Origin: Methylobacterium ajmalii | GTDB lineage: Bacteria; Pseudomonadota; Alphaproteobacteria; Rhizobiales; Beijerinckiaceae | Assembly (NCBI RefSeq): GCF_016613415.1 | Contig: NZ_JACWCT010000156.1 | Span: forward strand, 16,905 to 80,904 | Direction of reading: 5' to 3' | DNA length: 64,000 nucleotides | In this document: positions 34,805 through 42,376 of the stretch, one piece after another | Numbering within the stretch: the stretch's first letter is position 1 | How the letters are laid out: every line of letters starts with the position of its first letter | The notes under the pieces: generated by a model | Seen by the model: only the letters and a program-made list of their open reading frames with translations | Told to the model about the DNA's origin: nothing | The model's database searches: none | Made by a program: the position numbers and the translations under genes

Positions 34805-35798
34805 CGCGGGTCTTCCTGGTGGCGGCCTCGAGGAACGAGAAGTCCATGTGCTTCTCCACGTCGGCCGAGACGTCGCGGCCGATGTATTTCAGGTCCCGCA
34901 TCATCGCGGCGATCGCCAGGGTCTTGGCGCGGTGCATGCGGTAATCGGGCTCGGCGTTCTCGATCGCGGCGGCGGCGACCTCCTTCGACAGGCCGGTCTT
35001 CTGGTTGATGACGTCGACCCAGACGCCCTTGTCGGCCTTCAGCTTCTCGACCAGGACCACGTCGGCATCGACCACCGCCTGCACGCCGGCGCGGTTCTTG
35101 GCGATCACGTCGGAGCGGGTGACGATCAGGTTCGTCAGGTTGCCGGCCGCCTGGTCGTAGGGCAGCACGAAACGTGCGGCGGCCCCCGCCATGCGGATCT
35201 GCGAGGCGAAGGGCTCGACCGAGCAGACCATGTCGATCTCGCCCCGCTGCATCGCCGCGAGGTGATCGGACGGGTTCGGGATGTTGACGAACTGCACGTC
35301 CTTGTTCGGGTTGATGCCCTGCTTGAGGAAGGCGCCGCGCATGTGGATGTCCTGCGCGTTGCCGCGGGACGCCGCGACCTTGAGCGGGGTTCCCGCCGCC
35401 TTCGCCTTCTCCACCGCGGCCTTGAACCCGGCCCAGTCGTCGGCCGTCAGGTTCAGCGCCTTCGACGACAGGCATTCCGAGCCGCCATTCACCTCGCCGG
35501 CCACCGCCACGATGTCGAAGCCTTTGTCGAGGGCGGTGACGTAGTGGAGGTAGGTCACCTGCGCGACGTCGAGGCTCTTGGCGATCAGGGCGGTGAGCAC
35601 GTCGTTGCCCGAATTGAAGCCGGTGGCCTCGATCGTCGCGCCCTTGGCGAGCCCCGGCAGCAGCGCGACCGGCAGGCAATGGGCGCACTTGGCGTAGCCG
35701 ACCTTGACCGGGGCCTCCTGGGCGGAGGCGGGGGCGAGGAACCCGGGCGTAACGGACCACAGGGCGGCGGCCAGCAGGGGGCCGAGGGAACGGCGCAT
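34788..35798 (-). CDS. ABC transporter substrate-binding protein with N-terminal CxxC
   Basis: 336 residues. The signal peptide ends near ASAQ (residue 27). The mature protein is an NMT1/SsuA-like periplasmic binding fold (VKVGYAKCAHCLPVALLPGLAKG, AQVTYLHYVTALDKG, FVNIPNPSDHLAAMQRGEIDMV). Unusually, the first strand-loop carries a CxxC pair (C38, C41) where most relatives have none; it may bind metal or form a disulfide near the ligand cleft. It is the first gene of the importer operon and is divergent from a GntR regulator that probably controls it. Confidence 0.87.
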   Translation of the reverse strand: MRRSLGPLLAAALWSVTPGFLAPASAQEAPVKVGYAKCAHCLPVALLPGLAKGATIEATGFNSGNDVLTALIAKSLDVAQVTYLHYVTALDKGFDIVAVAGEVNGGSECLSSKALNLTADDWAGFKAAVEKAKAAGTPLKVAASRGNAQDIHMRGAFLKQGINPNKDVQFVNIPNPSDHLAAMQRGEIDMVCSVEPFASQIRMAGAAARFVLPYDQAAGNLTNLIVTRSDVIAKNRAGVQAVVDADVVLVEKLKADKGVWVDVINQKTGLSKEVAAAAIENAEPDYRMHRAKTLAIAAMMRDLKYIGRDVSADVEKHMDFSFLEAATRKTRDGLGY

Positions 35799-35916
35799 GG
35801 AGAGACCTCGCGGTGGGGCGGCGGCGTCGATGCTCGGGCCCGACGGCCGCTCGAACGCGGCGTTCCGGGTGCCGCGGGATCAGGGTGTGACGGGCCGGAC
35901 GGCGGCGCAACGCATT

Positions 35917-35946
35917 TTTGGTGCTCTGCATGCAATTCGTGCCAAA
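35917..35946. promoter_or_regulatory. Candidate operator between the GntR gene and the ABC operon
   Basis: A locally AT-rich patch holds TTTGG (35917-35921) and CCAAA (35942-35946) around a perfect TGCATGCA palindrome (35927-35934). It lies in the 245-base divergent promoter region, where the GntR protein would be expected to bind. Confidence 0.3.
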
Positions 35947-36043
35947 TGACGAGGCAGACAGCAGAATTGCCTTGAATTGATGCGCCCGCTGCCGGTCGGG
36001 GCGGCTATGGTCGCGAACCGTGAGGATGAGGGAGAGGACACGC

Positions 36044-36763
36044 ATGGATCCGGTCCGGCGCCCCCGCGGGCGCCCCCGCAAGCCGGTGCTGCTGGAGCCC
36101 GAGGCCCTGAGCCCGCGGCGCGGCCTGCACGATCAGGCGGTGGAGCGCCTGCGCGCCCTGATCGTCGCCGGCACCCTGCCGGCAGGGAGCGCGCTGGTCG
36201 AGACCGAGCTGTCGGCGGCGCTCGGCATCTCGCGCACGCCGTTGCGCGAGGCGCTGAAGCTGCTGGCCGTCGAGGGCTTGGTGGAGCTGCGCCCCAACCG
36301 CTCGCCGCTCGTGGCGGAGCTGCGGCCGGACGCGGTGAGCGAGCTGTTCGAGGCGATCGCCGCCATTGAGCGGGCGGCGGCGGAGCTGGCGGCTTTGCGC
36401 GCCACCGCGGCGGACCTCTCAGGGCTGCGTCGGCTCCAGGCCGAGATGGAGGTGCATCATGCCGCCGGCGACCTCGCACCGTACTTCGCCCTCAACCAGC
36501 GGATCCACGCCCTGATCGTGGCGTGCGCCCGCAACGGGCCGTTGCGGGAGGCCCACGCGGCCCTGCACGCGCGGGCCGAGATCGCCCGCCGCCGCGCCCT
36601 CGACAGCCGGGCGCGCTGGGACGAATCGGTCGCCGAGCACCGGGCGATCCTGGACGCCCTCGAAGCCCGCGACGCGGCGGGCGCCGGCCGCCTGCTCGCC
36701 GAGCATGTCGGCCATACCGGCACGGCCCTGCTCGCCGGCCTCGCCCGGCCCGCCGCCGCCTGA
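36044..36763 (+). CDS. GntR-family regulator, FadR/FCD type
   Basis: 239 residues. Winged-helix domain about 28-92 (LVETELSAALGISRTPLREALKLLAVEGLVEL), then an all-helical FCD ligand domain with the metal-site residues expected in the family (FALNQRIHALIV, EHRAILDALEARD, LLAEHVGHTG). FCD regulators usually bind small organic acids. The ATG at 36044 follows GGGAGAGG; a GTG at 36020 is less likely. It is divergent from the ABC importer operon and is followed 40 bases later by the racemase-fold gene, so it probably controls both. Confidence 0.87.
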   Translation: MDPVRRPRGRPRKPVLLEPEALSPRRGLHDQAVERLRALIVAGTLPAGSALVETELSAALGISRTPLREALKLLAVEGLVELRPNRSPLVAELRPDAVSELFEAIAAIERAAAELAALRATAADLSGLRRLQAEMEVHHAAGDLAPYFALNQRIHALIVACARNGPLREAHAALHARAEIARRRALDSRARWDESVAEHRAILDALEARDAAGAGRLLAEHVGHTGTALLAGLARPAAA

Positions 36764-36803
36764 TCCTTCGCCCGATCCCCGGCCGCCCGACGAAAGACCC
36801 CCG

Positions 36804-37547
36804 ATGCGCCTGCTGCTCCTCAACCCCAATACCAGCCGTGACGTGACCGAGCTGATGCGCGCCACCGCCGCGGCCGTCGCCGCGCCCGGCACCGAGATCC
36901 TCACCGCCACCGCGCCCCGGGGCGTGCCCTACATCGCGACCCGGGCGGAGGCGCAGATCGGCGGGGCCATCGCGCTCGAGATGCTGGCCGAGGCAGCCCC
37001 GGTCGATGCCGCGATCATCGCGGCCTTCGGCGATCCGGGCCTGTCGGGTGCCCGCGAGCTGTTCGACCATCCGGTGATCGGCCTGGCGGAGGCCGCGATG
37101 CTCACCGCCTGCACGCTCGGCCGGCGCTTCGGCCTCGTCACCTTCGCGCGCGCCCTGGTGCCCTGGTACGAGGAGACCGTCGCCGCCCACGGGCTGGAGC
37201 GGCGCTGCGCCGGTGTGCGGGCGCTGGAGGGGCGCTTCGCGACGCTCTCCGGCGTCCAGGAGGAGAAGGAGGCGCAACTCCTCGACCTCGCCCGGGCGAC
37301 GGTCGAGGAGGACGGCGCCGACGTGCTGATCTTCGCCGGCGCGCCCCTGTCCGGTCTCGCCGCCCGGGTGCGCGAGCGCCTGCCCGTCCCGGTGGTCGAC
37401 CAGGTGGTGGCGGCGGTCAAGCTCGCCGAGGCGGTGGCGGCGCAGCGGCCGCGCAAGGCGACCGCCGGCACCTTCCGGCGACCCGACCCGAAGCCGAGCA
37501 CCGGCCTGGCGCCGGCGCTGGCGGCCCGGATCGGGCGGACGGACTGA
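36804..37547 (+). CDS. Hydantoin-racemase-fold protein lacking both catalytic cysteines
   Basis: 247 residues. The fold is clear: MRLLLLNPNTSRDVTELM at the N-terminus, VDAAIIAAFGDPGLSGARE in the middle and EEDGADVLIFAGAPLSGLA late. In hydantoin/allantoin racemases the corresponding stretches read ACFxDPG and GCAGM, providing the two catalytic cysteines. Here the first is Ala74 and the second glycine (about residue 179). Two-base cysteine racemisation is thus impossible as known, and either another chemistry or a binding role must be invoked. Likely co-regulated with the preceding GntR gene. Confidence 0.8.
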   Translation: MRLLLLNPNTSRDVTELMRATAAAVAAPGTEILTATAPRGVPYIATRAEAQIGGAIALEMLAEAAPVDAAIIAAFGDPGLSGARELFDHPVIGLAEAAMLTACTLGRRFGLVTFARALVPWYEETVAAHGLERRCAGVRALEGRFATLSGVQEEKEAQLLDLARATVEEDGADVLIFAGAPLSGLAARVRERLPVPVVDQVVAAVKLAEAVAAQRPRKATAGTFRRPDPKPSTGLAPALAARIGRTD

Positions 37548-37570
37548 CTGACCCGTTTCCGCCCGGCTCT

Positions 37571-39841
37571 TCAGGCGGCCTTGCGGGTGGGCGCTGCGGC
37601 CGCGCCCTGCGCCTTCAAGGCGCAGAGCGTCCGGGCATCGAGCGGCCCGGAGGACAGGGTGATGCCGAACTGGCCCTCGTCGCTCCAGATCACGCGAGCC
37701 TGATGCGAGGCGCCGCCGAGTTCGATCGTCACCGCCGTGCCGACCGGCAGGGGCGGGCCGAACGCGGTGAGGCGCGCGCCCGTCGCGCTCACGTCCTGCA
37801 GGGTCGAGCGGTGGTGCCGGCCCGCGACCGTCACCCCGACCTCCGCCGCCGCCGGGAAGCGCTCTCCGCCGCGCCGGTCGGCGATCTCGACGAGGAGGTG
37901 GTTGATCTCGCCGTTGACGAGCCCGGCCTCGCCGCTGAGGTCCGACGCCATCGCGGCGAGCCGCGTCGCCAGGGCGTCGGTCTCGCGCGCGAGCCCCGGC
38001 AGGACCGCGATGCCGGTGATCACCGTCTGGGTCCGGTTCGCGACGGTCTGCATCATCTGGGTGATCTCGCCGGTCGCCGCGTTCTGCTCCTCGACCGCGG
38101 AGGCGATCGAGGTGCCGATGTCGGCGATCGTCCCGACCGTCGTGGCGATGCCGTCCACGGCGCCGAGCACGCTGCCGGAGGCGGCTCGCAGCGAGCCGAC
38201 CTGCCGGTCGATCTCCTCCGTCGCCCGGGTCGTCTGGGCGGCCAGCGACTTGACCTCGGCGGCGACCACCGCGAACCCCTTGCCGGCCTCGCCCGCACGG
38301 GCCGCCTCGATCGTCGCGTTGAGGGCGAGCAGGTTGGTCTGGCCCGCGATGGAGTGGATCAGGCCCGTGATGCTGCCGATCCGGTCGCTCAGCTCCGAGA
38401 GCTGCACCGCGAGGGTGCGGGCGGCCGCCGCCTGGGCGCGCGCGTCCTGCATCGCCGCGGTCGATTGCGCCGCCTGGCCGGCGATCTCGCCGATCGAAGC
38501 CGAGAGCTGCGTCACCGCGCTCGCGGCGCCGGCGACCTCGGCGGCGGTGCCGTTGAGATCCTCGACCGAGCGTGACAGCCGCTCGCGGGTATCGGTGGCG
38601 TGGTCCTGCACGCCCGCGCTCGCGTCCTGCATGGTGACGGCGACCTCCTGGAAGTGCCGCACGCCGCCGCCCACCGTGTCGCGGATGCGGTCGGCGAGCT
38701 GCGCCATGAACCGGCGCTCCTGCTCGATCATCGCCCGGCGGTGCTCGTCGTCGCTCGCCCGGGCGATCGACTCGGCGGTCCGATCGCGGAAGTGCACGAT
38801 GGCGCGCGCCAGCGCGGCGATCTCGTCGCGGCCACCCGCCTCCGGCACGTCGGCGTCGAGCGACTGGTCGGCGAGGGCGCGCACCCGCCGGTCGAGGCCG
38901 GCGAGACCCTGCACGACCGAGCGCGTCAGCAGGAAGGCGAGCAGGAAGGCCAGTACCGTCACCGAGCCGGCGATCCCGAGCGCCACCACCAGACGGTTCT
39001 GGAGGCCGGCGACCCGGGCTGCCAGCAGGCGGTCGAGGGCGACCGCGCCATCCGCCCACAGCCGGTCGGCGCGGGCGACGAGATCGGTCGCGGCGCGCTG
39101 GAACAGCGCGAGGTCGGCCGCGGTCTGCCGGCCGGCCGCATGGGCCTCGGCGAGGGCGGCGACGGGCCGGTCGAGCGCCTCGAACGCCGCCACGACGGCG
39201 GTGGCCGGCGCCGCGAGGGCACCCTCGACGGTGCCGTCGGCATTGGCCTTGGACGCTGCCTTGAGGGAGGCTTGGAGGCCCTCGGCGGTCGCGCGGAGCT
39301 TACCCTGCTCGATCAAGAATCGCGCGGCGTCGCCGGGCGTCAGCGCCGGCTTGCCGCGCAGCTCGACCGCGAGCGCCGCCAGGGTGCCGGCCTGCTGCAG
39401 CAGGTCCGGCAGCCTCACCGCGACGGCGTCCATCACGTAGAAGGAATCGAGGTCGGGATCGAGGATCAGGTTGGAGCCATCGCCGATCTTGGTCACCAGG
39501 GTGCGGGCGGCCTCCACGATCGCGGCGGGGTCCTTGCCACGCGCCAGGGCGAGGTCGCGGGCGGCCTCGCCGGTCCCCATGACCGGGTCGTGACGCGCGT
39601 GTGCGGCCTCGAAGGCGGCCCAGTCGTCGCCCGTCGTCGCGGCCGGAATCCGCGACAGCGTGGCCGCGCGCAGGATCGGCCAGGCGGTCTGCAGGTAGGC
39701 GACCCCTGCCTGTTCGCGGCTGGCGAAATCGATGTCCTTGCGCGACTGGATCACGAACAGGCCGGACAGCAGCGCGATCGGGATCAGGAACAGGCCGAGG
39801 GTCGAGATGAGCTTCGTTCGAATCGTCAGCATGGCCGACAT
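37571..39841 (-). CDS. Methyl-accepting chemotaxis protein with C-terminal PilZ domain
   Basis: 756 residues. Transmembrane helix about 10-31, periplasmic helical sensor 32-283, second helix 284-306, HAMP domain (about 310-365), then the methyl-accepting signalling domain with hairpin tip IAGQTNLLALNATIEAARAGEAGKGFAVVA. The C-terminal 100 residues are a PilZ domain: RRGGER (656-661) and DVSATG (683-688) are the two cyclic di-GMP-binding motifs, complete. This suggests a chemoreceptor whose output is tuned by cyclic di-GMP. It converges with the racemase-fold gene; no che genes are nearby. Confidence 0.92.
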   Translation of the reverse strand: MSAMLTIRTKLISTLGLFLIPIALLSGLFVIQSRKDIDFASREQAGVAYLQTAWPILRAATLSRIPAATTGDDWAAFEAAHARHDPVMGTGEAARDLALARGKDPAAIVEAARTLVTKIGDGSNLILDPDLDSFYVMDAVAVRLPDLLQQAGTLAALAVELRGKPALTPGDAARFLIEQGKLRATAEGLQASLKAASKANADGTVEGALAAPATAVVAAFEALDRPVAALAEAHAAGRQTAADLALFQRAATDLVARADRLWADGAVALDRLLAARVAGLQNRLVVALGIAGSVTVLAFLLAFLLTRSVVQGLAGLDRRVRALADQSLDADVPEAGGRDEIAALARAIVHFRDRTAESIARASDDEHRRAMIEQERRFMAQLADRIRDTVGGGVRHFQEVAVTMQDASAGVQDHATDTRERLSRSVEDLNGTAAEVAGAASAVTQLSASIGEIAGQAAQSTAAMQDARAQAAAARTLAVQLSELSDRIGSITGLIHSIAGQTNLLALNATIEAARAGEAGKGFAVVAAEVKSLAAQTTRATEEIDRQVGSLRAASGSVLGAVDGIATTVGTIADIGTSIASAVEEQNAATGEITQMMQTVANRTQTVITGIAVLPGLARETDALATRLAAMASDLSGEAGLVNGEINHLLVEIADRRGGERFPAAAEVGVTVAGRHHRSTLQDVSATGARLTAFGPPLPVGTAVTIELGGASHQARVIWSDEGQFGITLSSGPLDARTLCALKAQGAAAAPTRKAA

Positions 39842-40090
39842 GACCTTTCCTCGCAGTCGATCGAACGCTTCGGTCCGATCTCTTCGGAGGGCCCCTGTCG
39901 ACGGAACCGCGCGACCCTGGGGCAGCGGCGGCGATCGAGCGAAGTATGTTGGGCCTTATAGGATAATAAGCCCAGATCGGTTTAAGGAGTCATAATGTAA
40001 TGCAAGACACCGTTAAGCCGAAATACATAGTCGAGGCATCTTTTCGAACTAAGCAGACGCGGTAGCTGGATGTCGGGGCCGTTTTCCCGG

Positions 40091-40131
40091 CCGGTCCGGG
40101 GAGGATCGGGTTCCGCATCCTCCCCGACCGG
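40091..40131 (-). terminator. Terminator hairpin after carbonic anhydrase
   Basis: Inverted repeat 40091-40106 with 40117-40131 (arm CCGGTC-C-GGGGAGGAT type, one bulged base, 15 pairs, 10-base loop) starts four bases past the carbonic anhydrase stop codon. Confidence 0.55.
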
Positions 40132-40135
40132 TCGC

Positions 40136-40834
40136 TCAGCCGCCGCTGCCGGCCTCGTCCTGGCAGCGGATCAGCTTGGTCTGGGCGGCGGCCCGGCCGG
40201 GCTCGGCCAGGCGGAACTCGCCGGTCTCGGGGTCGCGGACCCGCAGCTGCCCGGTGGCGATGCCGAAATGCGCGCCGTGGAGCTGCAGCTTGCCGCGCTC
40301 CACCAGGATCTTCACGCAGGGGAACGTCATCAGGTTCTTGAGGCTGTTCGTCACCGTGGCGAATTCGAGCTGCTCGAGGTAGTCCGGCCCGCGCGGCTCG
40401 TCGCCGAGCGCCTCCGCCGCGGGGCGGATCAGCGAGACCCAGCGGCCGATGAAGTCGCCCGGCGAGAGCGGCGCGGCGTCGTCCGCGAAGGCGCGCACGC
40501 CGCCGCAGCGGGCGTGGCCCAGCACCACGATGTGCTTCACCTTGAGCGCCTGCACGGCGAATTCGAGCGCCGCCGAGGTGCCGTGGTACTCGCCGCCGGT
40601 CTCGAACGGCGGCACCAGGTTGGCGACGTTGCGCACCACGAACAATTCGCCCGGCCGCGCGTCGAAGATCACCTCGGGCGAGACCCGGCTGTCGCAGCAG
40701 CTGATGATCAGGATCTCGGGGCTCTGCCCCTCGGCGAGGCTGGCGTAGCGGTCCTGCTCGCGCACGAACCGGTCGTCCAGGAAGGCGCGGTAGCCGTCCG
40801 CCAGCGCCGGGGGAAACGACAGATCGTCGGCCAT
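40136..40834 (-). CDS. Beta-class carbonic anhydrase
   Basis: Interconverts CO2 and bicarbonate in the cytoplasm. 232 residues. Zinc ligands are read as C46 in ISCCDSRVSPE, H107 and C110 in VLGHARCGGVRAF, with the Asp/Arg dyad in CDSR. Other signatures are VVRNVANLVPP and YHGTSAALEFAVQAL. The start MADDLSF is the family start, although the frame is open upstream. It lies 38 bases after the Nudix gene on the same strand. Confidence 0.94.
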   Translation of the reverse strand: MADDLSFPPALADGYRAFLDDRFVREQDRYASLAEGQSPEILIISCCDSRVSPEVIFDARPGELFVVRNVANLVPPFETGGEYHGTSAALEFAVQALKVKHIVVLGHARCGGVRAFADDAAPLSPGDFIGRWVSLIRPAAEALGDEPRGPDYLEQLEFATVTNSLKNLMTFPCVKILVERGKLQLHGAHFGIATGQLRVRDPETGEFRLAEPGRAAAQTKLIRCQDEAGSGG

Positions 40835-40872
40835 GGGTCGTGATCTCCTTGGGATGAGCCTCTGCGGCAGGC

Positions 40873-41400
40873 TTACGCCGCGCCCGGCCCCCAGGACAAC
40901 GTCACGACCTCCGGGATCGTCTCGCCGGCCACGAGCCTTTTGGCCAGATCGGCGAGCCCGCGCGGTTCCACTCGCTCGTGGGTGGCGGCGAGTTCGTCGA
41001 GCGGCCACCAGCGCGTGCCGTAGACCGGGTTGTCCTCGGTCTCGGCGAGACGGCTGGTATCGACCTTGTCGTCGGGCAGCCGCACCACGAAGTAGCGCTC
41101 GCGGGCGAAGCGCGACTTGTTGAACAGCGTGAAGGCGCCGTCGCAGCGGGCGACCTGGGGGCCGAGCGGCGCATCCTGGACGCCGATCTCCTCCTCCAGC
41201 TCGCGCCGGCAGGCCTCTTCCGGCGTCTCGCCGGGCTCGATGCCGCCGCCGGGCATGAACCAGAACGTCCGGTCGCCCGGCCGGCCCGGATCGACGTCGC
41301 GCGAGGCCTCGTAGGCGATGAGCAGGAGGCGGCCGGCGGGATCGAGCACCAGGGCGCGGGCGATGTCGCGGGTGGGAAGGTCGGCGGAAGCGTCGGTCAT
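40873..41400 (-). CDS. Nudix hydrolase
   Basis: 175 residues. The complete Nudix box GGIEPGETPEEACRRELEEEIGV (GX5EX7REUXEEXGU pattern) gives a metal-dependent hydrolase of nucleoside-diphosphate-linked compounds. FWFMPGGGIE and the later RYFVVRLPDD and RWWPLDEL fit the ADP-ribose/(d)NTP-type family, but the substrate is unknown. The start overlaps the stop of the DUF429 gene by four bases (ATGA), so the two are translationally coupled. Confidence 0.9.
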   Translation of the reverse strand: MTDASADLPTRDIARALVLDPAGRLLLIAYEASRDVDPGRPGDRTFWFMPGGGIEPGETPEEACRRELEEEIGVQDAPLGPQVARCDGAFTLFNKSRFARERYFVVRLPDDKVDTSRLAETEDNPVYGTRWWPLDELAATHERVEPRGLADLAKRLVAGETIPEVVTLSWGPGAA

Positions 41401-42131
41401 CGGGGGGCCTCGCTGTGGGGAAGCGTCCAGATCGCGGCCGTCAGGCCGTGGGCGTCGCGCTCCGGCGGATCGGGATAGGGCACGCCGCGGCCCTTGGCGA
41501 TGGCCCGCGCCACGGCGAGGGCCGCCAATGCGTCGAGCAGGTCGTCGGGCTTGGCGCCCTTGGGGACCGGGAGGTCGGCGGGCAGGCCGGCACGGGCCAG
41601 GAGGTCGCGCCGCAGGGCCGCGCCCGCGGGCTTGCGCTTGGGCTCGGGCAGCGGCGTGCCGCCGTTGAGGCCCTGGAAGGCGAGCTCCGGATGCACCTCG
41701 TAGACCCGCGCCTGCAGCTCCGTCCGGGCGCGCAGGAGGCCGTCGGCCTCGCGGATGCGGGGAAAGATCGCCTGTGCGGGCGGGGAGGGCGCGAAGGGCT
41801 GGGTCTCGGGCCGGCGCGACAGGGCGATGGCCGCGGTGTAGTCGGGCGCGTAGACGACGCTGCGGGCCGAGGTCGGGAAGACCGAGGCGCGCCGCGGTCC
41901 GAGCAGCGCCCGTACCAGCACTTCCGCCGTGCGGCCGCCGGGCCCGACCCGGTCGGGCAGGCCGATCGGGATATCGACCGCCACGATCCCCGGTGCTTCG
42001 GGCGCGTCGCAGATCGCCTCGAGGCTCGGCAGCACGCGGGCGCGGATGTTTTCGGGATCGTGGCCGTCGCTCGGCCCGAAGACCGCGACCCAGCCGCCCG
42101 GGCATCCGTCCACCCCTGCGACCCATGGCAT
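41397..42131 (-). CDS. DUF429-family protein (predicted RNase H-like)
   Basis: 244 residues of the DUF429 family. Typical features are WVAGVDGCPGGWVAV at the N-terminus, VAVDIPIGLPDR, the RRASVFPTSARSVVY motif, VYEVHPELAFQGLNGG and DDLLDALAALAVARAIA. The conserved acidic residues (VDGCPG, VDIPIG, EVHPE, DDLLDA) form an RNase H-like active site by prediction, but no reaction is established. First gene of a probable DUF429-Nudix-carbonic anhydrase unit. Confidence 0.87.
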   Translation of the reverse strand: MPWVAGVDGCPGGWVAVFGPSDGHDPENIRARVLPSLEAICDAPEAPGIVAVDIPIGLPDRVGPGGRTAEVLVRALLGPRRASVFPTSARSVVYAPDYTAAIALSRRPETQPFAPSPPAQAIFPRIREADGLLRARTELQARVYEVHPELAFQGLNGGTPLPEPKRKPAGAALRRDLLARAGLPADLPVPKGAKPDDLLDALAALAVARAIAKGRGVPYPDPPERDAHGLTAAIWTLPHSEAPR

Positions 42132-42300
42132 GCGCCGATTCCCCTGCTCGGGGCGGGATCTAGGGCGGGGAGGGCGGTTGTCGCGAAGCGTGTCTTTGTC
42201 GGGATCGTTCTTCCAACCTGTGACCTCAGGATGTGGTTCTGGGTTGGAGAGGACGACTTGCCGACGTGGGATGCGTTCAGGTCGAGGTCGCGGCAGTGAT

Positions 42301-42358
42301 ACGGTTCCTGGGCTCCGCTTCGCGGCCCCGGGATGACCCGGAGGATGTCAGGAACCGT
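42301..42358. repeat. Palindromic intergenic element upstream of DUF429 gene
   Basis: Arms ACGGTTCCTG (42301-42310) and CAGGAACCGT (42349-42358) enclose GGCTCCGCTTCGCGGCCC-type sequence that can itself fold. It resembles the GC-rich palindromes scattered in Methylobacterium-type genomes. A degenerate half of the 32275 repeat (CCTCAGGATGTGGT) lies about 80 bases away. Confidence 0.5.
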
Positions 42359-42376
42359 AGAGGAGGGTAAAGCTCC

